In this document: in pieces, positions 37,804-46,261 of the stretch
How positions within the stretch are numbered: position 1 is the first letter of the stretch
Layout of the letters: each line of letters starts with the position of its first letter
Assembly: GCF_046297595.1 (NCBI RefSeq)
Contig: NZ_JBKBHT010000001.1
Location: forward strand, 372,001-436,000
Direction: 5' to 3'
Length of the DNA: 64,000 bases
Origin: Ferrovibrio sp046297595
GTDB lineage: Bacteria; Pseudomonadota; Alphaproteobacteria; Ferrovibrionales; Ferrovibrionaceae
Translations under genes and position numbers: made by a program
Notes under the pieces: model-generated
Database searches by the model: none
Told to the model about the DNA's origin: nothing
Seen by the model: only the letters and a program-made list of their open reading frames with translations

Positions 37804-38232
37804 CTATTGCCCCATCATGAAGGTGATGTAGTCGCCGCGTTCCAGCGGTGTGCAGTCGCGTCCCAGCACGCTTTTGCAGTCGCGGGTGAAATGCTTGTCC
37901 ACCTGGGCCGCGTCGGTATAGCGCCGCGGATCGACGGAAACCGCGACCGGATCGATCGGCCGCCCGGTCTTGGCGTTGCGGCCAGGCTGACGCGGATCGG
38001 CGGTATGACACGACATGCAGGATGGCGTGCGCGCATCGCCGCCAGCGAAACTGCCGCGAAACAGCGCCTCGCCGCGCTGGGCCGAGAATCCGGCGAAACC
38101 CGGAATGGCGGCTCGTGCCCTGTCCGCATAATCGGCCAGGATCGTGGCGCGCTCAGTATTGCCAGCCGCCAGCGCGGCCAGAGGCAGGATGATTACCGCG
38201 CTGGCCAATGCCAGCCTGTATCGCCGTTTCAT
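37804..38232 (-). CDS. Cytochrome c of the SHP type (DUF1924)
   Basis: 142 aa. A signal peptide covers about 1-22 (LALASAVIILPLAALA). A single haem motif is CMSCH (72-76), followed by a Cys pair C119/C127 likely to form a disulphide, as in sphaeroides haem protein, a high-spin c-type cytochrome able to bind oxygen. It is between dhc (2 nt) and cytochrome b561 (4-nt overlap), so it is in an operon. Its physiological role is not settled; electron transfer to O2 or other ligands is inferred from family knowledge. Confidence 0.85.
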   Translation of the reverse strand: MKRRYRLALASAVIILPLAALAAGNTERATILADYADRARAAIPGFAGFSAQRGEALFRGSFAGGDARTPSCMSCHTADPRQPGRNAKTGRPIDPVAVSVDPRRYTDAAQVDKHFTRDCKSVLGRDCTPLERGDYITFMMGQ

Positions 38233-38744
38233 CGCACAATCTCCCTGCCATTTCGCGGCAGACTACTGCCTGACAGGCGCTGCGAAATCCAGCCCGTGAT
38301 ACGACGGCCGTTGTAGATCGCAATCACGAACGCAATATGGCCGAAGATCACCCATAACGCGGTTTCCGCCACGCCCTCATGCAGGTCTTCCATCCAGGTG
38401 ACGAAATCGGCGATGGCGCCGGTGGCTGCCGCCAGCCCGACAATGCCAAGCAGCGCCACGGCGAACCAGGCGAAGAACGGGTTGCGCCCGCGCCGGCGGC
38501 CGAACCAGGCCAGCGTGCCGGTTATGTTGGGACGCGGCAGGCGCCACAGATTGCCCTGCGGTGCGAAGATGCCGACCAGCAGTCGGATGGCAATGGCCGC
38601 CAACACGATGTAACCCGCGAAAAGATGCAGGGCATAGGTGTCTTCATCTGCCGTCAGGTAGGCCACCAGAAAGCCGCCGGCCAGCACGGCATGCCACAGG
38701 CGCAGCAATGGCAGCGAGAGTTTTGCGATATTGAGCTTTGCCAT
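38229..38744 (-). CDS. Cytochrome b561 membrane protein
   Basis: 171 aa from MAKLNIAKLSLP at 38744, where AGGGCAGGATC precedes the ATG; the longer frame starts out of context. Four membrane spans are visible (LLRLWHAVLAGGFLVAYL; YIVLAAIAIRLLVGIF; WFAVALLGIVGLAAATGAI; ALWVIFGHIAFVIAIY). H18, the His of ALHLFAG and H150 fit the b-haem ligands. It probably feeds quinol electrons to the periplasmic DHC and SHP cytochromes encoded downstream. Confidence 0.9.
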   Translation of the reverse strand: MAKLNIAKLSLPLLRLWHAVLAGGFLVAYLTADEDTYALHLFAGYIVLAAIAIRLLVGIFAPQGNLWRLPRPNITGTLAWFGRRRGRNPFFAWFAVALLGIVGLAAATGAIADFVTWMEDLHEGVAETALWVIFGHIAFVIAIYNGRRITGWISQRLSGSSLPRNGREIVR

Positions 38745-38754
38745 GATCCTGCCC

Positions 38755-39030
38755 TCAGTCGTCGTCATGATCGCGGTGGCGGCGTTCTGAATGCCGCTCG
38801 CGATCTTTCTTGTGGCCCTCTCTGGTGGCCCCATCACGATCCTCGCGGCGATTGTCGGTCTGACGCGTCTGCGGTTGCAGATAACCGGTATCGGTTCCGG
38901 CCGCCGGAGTAGCCTGCACCATGCGGGTGTCTGGCATGGGCGCGTCGTCGGCCGTGCCGGCATAGACAGCGGCGGCGCCGGCAATGATGGCCGCTGCGGC
39001 CAGGCCCTGAAGAAGCATCTTGCGTAACAT
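38755..39030 (-). CDS. Small secreted protein with charged, His/Asp-rich tail
   Basis: 91 aa. A signal peptide ends near AAVYAG (residues 1-24). The mature chain has a repetitive basic/acidic tail (HKKDRERHSERRHRDHDDD) that could bind cations or be disordered. No domain is recognised. GGAG stands 8 nt before the ATG at 39030. It is 10 nt upstream of the cytochrome b561 start, so it opens the cytochrome operon. Confidence 0.6.
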   Translation of the reverse strand: MLRKMLLQGLAAAAIIAGAAAVYAGTADDAPMPDTRMVQATPAAGTDTGYLQPQTRQTDNRREDRDGATREGHKKDRERHSERRHRDHDDD

Positions 39031-39139
39031 GGGTTTCGCTCCATTGTTTAACCGACCCGGATTATGCTCCTGAGCCGCTGAACCCAGCCTGACCGGCTCA
39101 TTCATTCGCCGTTCAGCTTCACCCGGTTAAGCTGGCGCC

Positions 39140-39457
39140 ATGAAAGTCCTGCATTTCCTGCTGCTCATCGGTTTGATTCTGCTGCCCGCCGTCTATCCGG
39201 CATCGGCAGGCGAAACCGATCACGACCGCGCCCGTCGCGCCGTGGAATCCGGTGAAATCAAGCCTTTGCGCGATATACTGGCTGCGGTCGAAAAGGCCCA
39301 TGGCGGGCAATTGATCGAGGCCGATCTGGAGCATGAGCACGGCCGCATGGTGTATGAACTCAAGCTGCTGACTGTCGAGGGCCGGGTCGTGAAGCTTTAT
39401 TATGATGCGCGGAGCGGCATGCCGTTGCAGCCGGGTGACCACGACCGTCGCAAATGA
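39140..39457 (+). CDS. PepSY-domain periplasmic protein
   Basis: 105 aa with a signal peptide (about 1-23). The rest is a PepSY-like fold: GQLIEADLEHEHGRMVYELKLL and the strand VVKLYYDARSGMPL. PepSY proteins next to two-component genes may sense or tune the sensor. Its stop overlaps the response regulator start by 4 nt. It is divergent from the cytochrome cluster, so the two-component genes probably control that cluster. Confidence 0.82.
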   Translation: MKVLHFLLLIGLILLPAVYPASAGETDHDRARRAVESGEIKPLRDILAAVEKAHGGQLIEADLEHEHGRMVYELKLLTVEGRVVKLYYDARSGMPLQPGDHDRRK

Positions 39458-40122
39458 GAATTCTTGTCATTGAGGATGAGCCTGTCCTGGCCTTGCGTCT
39501 GCAGCAGACGCTGGAAGGTGCAGGCTTTGTCGTCGATGTCGCCTATGACGGCGAGGAAGGCTGGCATCTGGGCGACACGGAATCCTACGATGCCGCCGTG
39601 CTTGATCTCGGCCTGCCCAAGATCGACGGCGTCACCATCCTGCGGCGCTGGCGCGAAAACGGCCGGGCCTTTCCCGTATTGATCCTCACGGCGCGCAGCC
39701 GCTGGAGCGAAAAGATGGCCGGCTTCCAGGCCGGTGCCGACGATTACATGACCAAGCCATTCGAGATGGACGAAGTGGTCTACCGTTTGCACGCCTTGAT
39801 CCGTCGCACTGCCGGCCATGCCCAACCGGAACTGACCTGCGGCAAACTACGACTCGACACCCTGGCCGGCCGCTTCAGTTTCGATGGCGCGCCGCTGCAA
39901 TTGACGGCACAGGAATTTCGCATCCTGTCATACCTGATCCATCACGCCGGCAAGCTGGTCAGCCGCAGCGAACTGATCGAGCATGTCTACGACCGGCATT
40001 TCGATAACGACTCCAATGTTCTGGAAGTGCTGATCGGCCGCATCCGGCGCAAGCTGGGCGCAGAGCTGATCCACACTGTGCGTGGCCAGGGCTATCGCAT
40101 GGCCGAGGATGCCACGTCGTGA
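39454..40122 (+). CDS. OmpR/PhoB-family response regulator
   Basis: 222 aa. The receiver domain has D7-E8-D9 (VIEDEP), the phospho-acceptor D51 (LDLGLP), T79 and K101. The C-terminal winged helix has LTAQEFRILSYLI and FDNDSNVLEVLIGRIRRKL. It overlaps PepSY by 4 nt and the kinase by 4 nt. The likely targets are the divergent cytochrome genes, by position. Confidence 0.95.
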   Translation: MRILVIEDEPVLALRLQQTLEGAGFVVDVAYDGEEGWHLGDTESYDAAVLDLGLPKIDGVTILRRWRENGRAFPVLILTARSRWSEKMAGFQAGADDYMTKPFEMDEVVYRLHALIRRTAGHAQPELTCGKLRLDTLAGRFSFDGAPLQLTAQEFRILSYLIHHAGKLVSRSELIEHVYDRHFDNDSNVLEVLIGRIRRKLGAELIHTVRGQGYRMAEDATS

Positions 40123-41483
40123 CAGGCAGCGAAACGACAGTCCCCAGACGCGGAACATCGCTCACCCTGCGACTGGTCGGCGCCGGTCTGATCTGGATGC
40201 TTGTCCTGCTTTCAGCCGGCGGCATCGTGCTGACGATGGCATTCCGCGAGTCGGTGCTGCAGGAATTCGGCCAGCGCCTCGATGCCCTGTTGCGCGGCAT
40301 GATCGCAGTGACGGATATCGGCCCGGATGGCAGTCTCGTCATCACGCGACCGTTGGGCGATCCGCGCTTCGAGCAGATTTTCTCGGGCTGGTACTGGCAG
40401 GTCGCCGAGCCGTCCGGCCGGCTGATCCGTTCGCGTTCGCTCTGGGACAGCACGCTGCCCGTGCATGACGATGGCGCAGAGATGCGCCGGCATGAAATTT
40501 CCGGGCCGCGCGGCGAAACGCTTCTGGTGGCCGAGCGCGACCTGCATTTCCCCGGCATGACCGGTGCCGTGCATATTCTGGTCGCGAGCGACCGCCGCGA
40601 ACTGGATGAGCGGATTCGCAGTTTTGACCTGTTGCTGCTGACGGCGTTGAGCCTGTTTGCCGTTGGAATGGCCTTTGCCGTCGTTCTGCAGGTTCGGTAC
40701 GGCCTCAATCCGCTGCGAGCGATGACCACGGATTTGGCGGGCATCCGACGGGGCGATAGCCAGCGGCTAAATGGGCAATACCCGCAAGAGATCGCCCCAC
40801 TGGCAGAAGCGATGAATGCCGTTCTGGAGCATGATGCGGCTTTGATCGAGCGCGCACGCACTCATGTCGGTAATCTGGCTCACAGCCTGAAGACCCCGCT
40901 CGCAGTCTTGCGCGCCGAGTTACGGGACTCCCCTAACAAGCCAGCCGTGGACGAACAGATCCGCATCATGACCCGCCTGATCGAACATCACCTGGCCCGC
41001 GCCTCGGCAACGGCGGGATCAGGCCGCGCCCTGGGTGGGCAGATTGCGGTCAGGCCCGTTGTCGAGGAAATCTCCGCCGTACTGGGACGCATCCATTCCA
41101 GCCGGCGGATCGGGATCGACATTCGGATATCTCCTGACGTCCAATTCCTTGGCGGCCGCGAAGACCTGGAAGAAATGCTGGGCAACCTGATGGAAAACGC
41201 CTGCAAATGGGCCCGCAGCCAGGTGCGCGTCACGGCGGCGGCAACTGAGCAACTGGTAATGTGCGTGGAAGATGATGGCCCGGGACTATCGCCGGATCAG
41301 GCGGCTAGGGTTTCCCGTCGCGGCGCGCGGCTTGACGAAGCAATGCCCGGCTGGGGCCTGGGGCTTGGGATCGTCACCGATCTCGTTGCCGTCAATGGTG
41401 GAACTCTGACCCTAGACCGGTCAGAGCTTGGGGGCTTGCGGGCCACGCTCACCCTGCCCGTCCCTGCCGGCTTGCTCAGTTGA
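40119..41483 (+). CDS. Sensor histidine kinase
   Basis: 454 aa. Membrane spans at about 19-41 and 168-191 enclose a periplasmic sensor region of about 125 residues with no recognised domain. The HAMP-like linker is followed by the H-box NLAHSLKTPLAVLRAE with H255. The ATPase has ENACKWA (N-box) and EDDGPGLS (G1). This is a PhoQ/QseC-like topology. It phosphorylates the upstream response regulator. The 3' end overlaps the next, convergent gene by 8 nt. Confidence 0.93.
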   Translation: MTGSETTVPRRGTSLTLRLVGAGLIWMLVLLSAGGIVLTMAFRESVLQEFGQRLDALLRGMIAVTDIGPDGSLVITRPLGDPRFEQIFSGWYWQVAEPSGRLIRSRSLWDSTLPVHDDGAEMRRHEISGPRGETLLVAERDLHFPGMTGAVHILVASDRRELDERIRSFDLLLLTALSLFAVGMAFAVVLQVRYGLNPLRAMTTDLAGIRRGDSQRLNGQYPQEIAPLAEAMNAVLEHDAALIERARTHVGNLAHSLKTPLAVLRAELRDSPNKPAVDEQIRIMTRLIEHHLARASATAGSGRALGGQIAVRPVVEEISAVLGRIHSSRRIGIDIRISPDVQFLGGREDLEEMLGNLMENACKWARSQVRVTAAATEQLVMCVEDDGPGLSPDQAARVSRRGARLDEAMPGWGLGLGIVTDLVAVNGGTLTLDRSELGGLRATLTLPVPAGLLS

Positions 41484-41874
41484 TCCCGAACCTCGCCCCG
41501 CCCAGCCAGAGCAGCAGGGCGAGCAGCCAGAACACCACGGCGACAAGTGTCGCATAAAGGGCGCAGCGCAGGTACAACTCGCGCAAGGTGCCGGTGATGA
41601 TCCGCTGCGCCACTTCGGGCGTCAGTTCGATCTGCCGGCCCAGCAGAATCCAAACCTCCGTCTTCTTGTAGGACGCCCGCGTGACATGGCCTGCTTTGAG
41701 CAGCAGCACACAGGCCGCCAGCATGGTCAGGATCGCACCGGCCTTCAGGGCCTGCAGCGGCTCGGCGATCAGGCCGATCATCACGCACCAGATCGCCAGG
41801 GCGGCGAAGAAACAGCCGCGCCCCACCGAATGTATCGCCAATGTCCGCACCCTCTGTTCGACGGGCTCGGCCAT
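41476..41874 (-). CDS. Uncharacterised membrane protein
   Basis: 132 aa with three hydrophobic spans (about 20-38, 43-60 and 105-128). KKTEVWILLGRQIELTPEVAQRI in the middle is probably a cytoplasmic loop. No family is recognised. It is the last of three small membrane-protein genes on the minus strand after the symporter. Confidence 0.55.
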   Translation of the reverse strand: MAEPVEQRVRTLAIHSVGRGCFFAALAIWCVMIGLIAEPLQALKAGAILTMLAACVLLLKAGHVTRASYKKTEVWILLGRQIELTPEVAQRIITGTLRELYLRCALYATLVAVVFWLLALLLWLGGARFGIN

Positions 41875-41885
41875 GGCGGCTGGGC

Positions 41886-42185
41886 TCAGAGCAACCCGGG
41901 CAGGGTCAGCAATATGGCCGCGCCGAGCCAGACCAGCATCGAGGTCATGTCGCTGTCCTGACGGCCCGTGGCACGCTCGAAGATACCCGCCGGCACCGCC
42001 GCAAGCATCAGGGTCGAGATCGAAACGATCAGCGAGGTGCCATAGAGCAGCACGATCCGCGTCGGCGGCACGAATTCCGGCAGCCAGATCGGCGACATGA
42101 TGAAAACCAGCGGCACGATCGGCGAGACGAAGCCATTCAGCAGCGTGACGCCCAGGATGGCAATGAAAACGGTTTGCGGGTTCAT
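41886..42185 (-). CDS. Small membrane protein
   Basis: 99 aa from MNPQTVFIAILG at 42185 (the frame is open further upstream but not a real start). Three hydrophobic spans fill most of the chain. The start overlaps the upstream gene by 4 nt. No domain is recognised. Confidence 0.55.
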   Translation of the reverse strand: MNPQTVFIAILGVTLLNGFVSPIVPLVFIMSPIWLPEFVPPTRIVLLYGTSLIVSISTLMLAAVPAGIFERATGRQDSDMTSMLVWLGAAILLTLPGLL

Positions 42186-42505
42186 GACACGGCCTGCGTC
42201 AGGCTTGGCGCGAGCCCGTTGGCGGCAAAGATGAAATGGGCCACGTAACGCAGCGCGAAGCACCAGAACGCCGTCACCAGAGGCAGGAAGCGCAGGTTGA
42301 CGAAGCGCGGCGTGATGAAGTCGGTCAGCCACACCGCCCAGTTGGTGAGCAGCTTGAAGAACCGGAAGATGTAGTTCGGATGATCCGGCGGCAGGAAGGC
42401 GGTCATCATGAACCGGCCGACACAGGTCCAGGCGATCAGGGCCAGGGCATAACTGACCGCCCAATACGGCAGGTAGCTCCAGAAAAAGTCGGGCTGCGAT
42501 GTCAT
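42182..42505 (-). CDS. Small membrane protein
   Basis: 107 aa with hydrophobic segments about 10-30, 45-60 and 72-95 and aromatic-rich loops (FFWSYLPYW). It might belong to the same transport or anchoring unit as its two neighbours. It begins after the strong terminator that follows the symporter gene, so it probably has weak read-through expression or its own promoter. No function recognised. Confidence 0.55.
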   Translation of the reverse strand: MTSQPDFFWSYLPYWAVSYALALIAWTCVGRFMMTAFLPPDHPNYIFRFFKLLTNWAVWLTDFITPRFVNLRFLPLVTAFWCFALRYVAHFIFAANGLAPSLTQAVS

Positions 42506-42519
42506 TGAAAATCCGGAAA

Positions 42520-42565
42520 GGGAATCAAAAAGAAAACGGCGGGGGCCAGTATAAGGCCCCCGCCG
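42520..42565 (-). terminator. Strong intrinsic terminator after the symporter
   Basis: On the minus strand CGGCGGGGGCC and GGCCCCCGCCG form a perfect 11-bp stem with a 7-nt loop, followed by TTTTCTTTTT. It is 24 nt after the symporter stop and 15 nt before the next gene. Confidence 0.9.
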
Positions 42566-42589
42566 CTACTCACAAGAAGCGGTAAACGC

Positions 42590-44437
42590 TTAGTGACCGA
42601 CCGCGTCCTCCGCCCGGGCGAGCTTAACGTCGCCCTTCGGGATGCGGATGCTGTCGATGAAGTCCTGCATCTCCTTCGGAGGCGCAGCCGTCATCAGGCT
42701 GACCACGTAGGTGACGATGAACGCCACCGGCATGCCGAACATGCCGCAGGAGATGTTCTTGACCCCGAACCACAGCGGCATGCCATAGAACTGGGTCATC
42801 ACCAGGTAGTACACGCACATGGCATAGCCAGCCAGCATACCGGCGACCGCGCCGGGGCCGGTCGTGCGCTTCCACCAGATGCCCATCACCAGCGCCGGGA
42901 ACAGGCCCGAAGCGGCGATCGAGAAGGCCCAGGCCACCATCGCGAGGATGGTCGAGGGCTTCGTCGATGCCGTGTACGCAGCGACAATCGCCACCAGGAT
43001 CAGCAGCACGCGGCTGATGATCAGGCGACGCTTGGTCGGGGCATGCGGGTCGATCATGCGGTAGTAGATGTCGTGGCTGAGCGCGTTGGCGATGGCGAGC
43101 AGCAGGCCGTCGGCCGTGCTGAGCGCCGCCGCCAGACCGCCGGCCGCAACCAGGCCCGCGATGACATACGGCAGACCGGCGATTTCCGGCGTGGCGAGCA
43201 CGATGGCATCCGCCGCGATACGGAACTCGTTCAGCTGCAGGATGCCGTCGGCATTGCCGGTCACGCCCTTGCAGAGCGCGAACTTCTGCACTGCGTCAGC
43301 CGCATCGCAGGCGCCGACCAGACCGATCGAGCCCCACGACTGCACCCAACCCGGCAGGGTCGCGACCTGCTGCCCGATCACATTCTGGTAGACTTCCAGC
43401 TTCGCGAAGACGGCATAGGACGGCGCGGTGAAGTAGAGCAGGAAGATGAAGAACAGGCTCCACGCCACCGACTGACGGGCCTCACGCACGCTCGGCGTGG
43501 TGAAGTAGCGCATCAGGATGTGCGGCAACGACGCCGTGCCGACCATCAAGCAGAGGATCAGCGCGAAGAAGTTCATGCCGTCGGTGAAGTTCATGTTGCC
43601 CTTGGCATCCGAGAACACCGCCGTGTGGCCCTTGACCACGCCGAGGGCCGGTTCCAGCGCCTGGATCTTCTCCAGGGCCTGACCGTACATCAGCTGCGGG
43701 ATCGGCACGCCGGTCACCTTGGCCGACATGATCACGACCGGGATCAGGTAGGCGATGATCAGGATGATGTACTGCGCCACCTGGGTCCAGGTGACCGCGC
43801 GCATGCCACCCAGCATCGAGCAGACCAGAATGCCGGCCAGACCGACGAACACCGCGACCTCGAACGAGATGCCGAGGAAGCGCGAGGCGATGATGCCGAC
43901 GCCGAAGATCTGCGCCGTCACATAGGTGAACGAGGCAGACACCAGCACGATCACGCCCGCGAAACGCGCGAGGTTGCCGCCGTACCGGGCGCCGAGGAAG
44001 TCAGGCACCGTGTACTGGCCGAACTTGCGCAGATACGGCGCCAGCAGGATCGACACCAGCAGGTAGCCGCCGGTCCAGCCCAGCACGAAGGCGAGGCCGT
44101 CGTAGCCGAGCAGGTAGAGCGAACCGGCCATGCCGATGAACGAGGCCGCCGACATCCAGTCGGAGCCCGTGGCCATGCCGTTGTAGAAGGCCGGCACCTT
44201 GCGGCCGGCGACGTAGTATTCGCCCATTTCCGCGGTGCGCGAGATGACGCCGATCAGCGCGTAGACGCCGACCGTCATGAACACGAACAGATAGCCGATC
44301 ACCTTGTTGGAGACGCCCATCTGCTCGAGGATGGCGAGAACGATCACGAAAGCGGCGAAGCCGCCCGTGTAGATCCCGTAAATCTTGCCGAGGTTGTCGA
44401 TAAAACTACGACCCCCGCCCTGTGTGTTGTTTGCCAT
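42590..44437 (-). CDS. Sodium:solute symporter, acetate/VC_2705 type
   Basis: 615 aa from MANNTQGG at 44437 (the frame is open to 44497, but the first 20 codons are upstream of the natural start). It is a member of the SSS family with about 13 membrane spans and the pattern GSDWMSAASFIGMAGSLYLLGYDGL, close to ActP/acetate permeases. It has an extra domain of about 85 residues between spans (EKIQALEPALGVVKGHTAVF and following). The adjacent DUF4212 gene and the exonuclease/DUF294 genes across the divergent promoter are the usual VC_2705 neighbours. Confidence 0.9.
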   Translation of the reverse strand: MANNTQGGGRSFIDNLGKIYGIYTGGFAAFVIVLAILEQMGVSNKVIGYLFVFMTVGVYALIGVISRTAEMGEYYVAGRKVPAFYNGMATGSDWMSAASFIGMAGSLYLLGYDGLAFVLGWTGGYLLVSILLAPYLRKFGQYTVPDFLGARYGGNLARFAGVIVLVSASFTYVTAQIFGVGIIASRFLGISFEVAVFVGLAGILVCSMLGGMRAVTWTQVAQYIILIIAYLIPVVIMSAKVTGVPIPQLMYGQALEKIQALEPALGVVKGHTAVFSDAKGNMNFTDGMNFFALILCLMVGTASLPHILMRYFTTPSVREARQSVAWSLFFIFLLYFTAPSYAVFAKLEVYQNVIGQQVATLPGWVQSWGSIGLVGACDAADAVQKFALCKGVTGNADGILQLNEFRIAADAIVLATPEIAGLPYVIAGLVAAGGLAAALSTADGLLLAIANALSHDIYYRMIDPHAPTKRRLIISRVLLILVAIVAAYTASTKPSTILAMVAWAFSIAASGLFPALVMGIWWKRTTGPGAVAGMLAGYAMCVYYLVMTQFYGMPLWFGVKNISCGMFGMPVAFIVTYVVSLMTAAPPKEMQDFIDSIRIPKGDVKLARAEDAVGH

Positions 44438-44456
44438 AGCGGCGTTCCCCCCTGGG

Positions 44457-44723
44457 TTATTCGTCTTCGGCGACGCCGAATTCCTCGTCGATCGCATTCT
44501 GCTTCGAGGCGAACCAGAACAGCGAGATGACGAAGGCGATCAGCGAACCCTGCGCGGCCATGTAGAAGCCGAGCGGAAAACCGATGATGCGGATTCCGTT
44601 CAGCTGCGGCGCGAAGAAATGGATGACGAAGCTGAAGAAGAACCAGATCGCCAGCATCGTCCACATGAGGCCGGACGTTCTGGCCCAATAGGCCTTGGCC
44701 TTTTCCGGAGTTAGGTCTGACAT
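44457..44723 (-). CDS. DUF4212 membrane subunit paired with the symporter
   Basis: 88 aa with two spans (about 17-38 and 48-70). It is the small partner normally encoded directly before VC_2705-type symporters; 19 nt separate the two. The function is probably assembly or transport regulation. Confidence 0.9.
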   Translation of the reverse strand: MSDLTPEKAKAYWARTSGLMWTMLAIWFFFSFVIHFFAPQLNGIRIIGFPLGFYMAAQGSLIAFVISLFWFASKQNAIDEEFGVAEDE

Positions 44724-44896
44724 GAAGCGCTCCTGCCCCTTGTTGTTATGGTTTGCTCATGACCTGACGACGGATTCGACCCGCACGCCAGCTTCGTGCA
44801 GTATAGGAGTCGGCACTTGCCACAGCCCATTAGACCAAAGTTTAAGCGAGGCGGGACAGGCATTTATGCCAGCGTACCACAGGGGAGAAACGCATT

Positions 44897-45496
44897 TTGC
44901 TGCGCCGCACACTCGAGTTCTTTTTTCCACCGCCGGTTTCGACGCCAGGTGAGCTGAAAGCCTTCGCCGCCGGCGAAGCCGCCTATCTGGCTCAGAAGAC
45001 GGTGTTCGGCTATTGCCGGGTCAAGACCATGCTCGACTACGAGAAGTTGCTGGGCGAACCCGCCTTCCGCGACGCGCAGGAGGTCTGCCGCTGGGAGGCC
45101 TATGCCGGCACGCTGGGCGACATGCTGATCCTGATCGAGGGCTGGCTGCGGCCGGGCGATGCGGCCACCCGGCAAAGGCTCGCCGATTCGCTGGCGGCAC
45201 TGTATCCGTCCATCATCGGCGAGGCGGTACCCGAACACCGTAAGGACTGGGCCGATGCCATCGCCGCCTTCCAGGGCCGCTTCGCCCTGGCCCGCGAATC
45301 GGAGCCCGCCCCGCCCGAGCGCGTGGTGACCGAAACCGCCCGGCTGATCCACGAGCTGGTGCCGATCGCCGACCGGCTGAAACGCAACGACCGCGAGGTG
45401 ATCAACGGCGACCTGCGGCTGCACATGCTGGCCGCTCATGCCTCGATGCTGAAACGCTTCCGCCGCGATGCGCTGGTCGCGGCACTGACGGCATAA
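44897..45496 (+). CDS. Uncharacterised protein of the acetate-symporter cluster
   Basis: 199 aa. TTG start at 44897 with AGGGGAGAAA upstream. The sequence is helical with no motif recognised (KTVFGYCRVKTMLDYEKLL, RLIHELVPIADRL). It lies 3 nt before the exonuclease gene, so it is in the exonuclease-DUF294 operon. Divergent from the symporter genes; the 173-nt gap holds an imperfect TTAGAC/GTTTAA palindrome (44830-44845) and nothing else clear. Confidence 0.7.
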   Translation: MLRRTLEFFFPPPVSTPGELKAFAAGEAAYLAQKTVFGYCRVKTMLDYEKLLGEPAFRDAQEVCRWEAYAGTLGDMLILIEGWLRPGDAATRQRLADSLAALYPSIIGEAVPEHRKDWADAIAAFQGRFALARESEPAPPERVVTETARLIHELVPIADRLKRNDREVINGDLRLHMLAAHASMLKRFRRDALVAALTA

Positions 45497-45499
45497 CCC

Positions 45500-46261
45500 A
45501 TGCGGCGGCGGCTGATCGGCGGCATGCAGCGCCTGCTCGGCGCGGTCCGCTCGGCACCCGTCGCCGCCCGCTTCACCCTGCCGGCCGACGAGCCGCTTTC
45601 TTCCCTGCCGGCCCTGCTGTTCGATACCGAGACGACGGGGCTGAACGTGCGCCGCGACCGGCTCGTGTCGCTGGGTGGCCTGCCCTGCCGCGGATCGGAG
45701 CCGCAGGACATGCCGCCGCTGGATTTCCTGGTGCATCCCGGCGTGAAGATCCCCCCCACCTCGACGGCGATCCACGGCATCGACGACGCCATGGTGGCGA
45801 CCGCACCATCGCTGCCGCTGGTCTGGCCCAGCCTGCAGATGAGCTGGCAGGGCCGCGTGATGATCGGCCACAACATCGCCTATGACCTCGCCTTGCTGCG
45901 GCACGAGGCGGAACGCCACCGCCTGCCGTTCCATCCGCCGGCCGCAGCGCTGGATCTCGGCCTGCTCTATGCCGGTCTGAAGCCGCGCGCGGCAACGATC
46001 ACGCTGGAGCATATCGCCGGCGAATTCGGCATCGCGGTCAACGGCCGCCACACGGCGCTGGGCGATGCCGAGGCCTGCCTCGGGATCTGGACCCGCATGC
46101 TGCCGGCACTCACCCGCATAGGCGTCGCCACGCTGGGCGGCGCGCAGGCCCTGATGCAGAAGCAGCGCGACATCCTGCATGGCCAGGGCAATGCCGGATG
46201 GTCCATCGAATTGCTGCTGCCGCATGGCCATACCCATGCCGCGAGGTCGACGCATGGCTGA
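45500..46261 (+). CDS. DnaQ-like 3'-5' exonuclease
   Basis: 253 aa. The DEDDh exonuclease has D42-x-E44 (LLFDTETTGL), D129 (GHNIAYDLA) and H184...D189 (RHTALGDA). The N-terminal 35 residues and C-terminal 45 are extra. Such genes pair with CBS/DUF294 proteins next to VC_2705 symporters. It is a stand-alone exonuclease and not the DnaQ of PolIII, since the PolIII clamp-binding motif is not evident. It overlaps the DUF294 gene by 8 nt. Confidence 0.9.
   Translation: MRRRLIGGMQRLLGAVRSAPVAARFTLPADEPLSSLPALLFDTETTGLNVRRDRLVSLGGLPCRGSEPQDMPPLDFLVHPGVKIPPTSTAIHGIDDAMVATAPSLPLVWPSLQMSWQGRVMIGHNIAYDLALLRHEAERHRLPFHPPAAALDLGLLYAGLKPRAATITLEHIAGEFGIAVNGRHTALGDAEACLGIWTRMLPALTRIGVATLGGAQALMQKQRDILHGQGNAGWSIELLLPHGHTHAARSTHG

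Noticed and set aside
42593..44530. A 645-codon plus-strand frame opposite the symporter
   Set aside because: Antisense shadow with low-complexity Arg/His/Asp composition.
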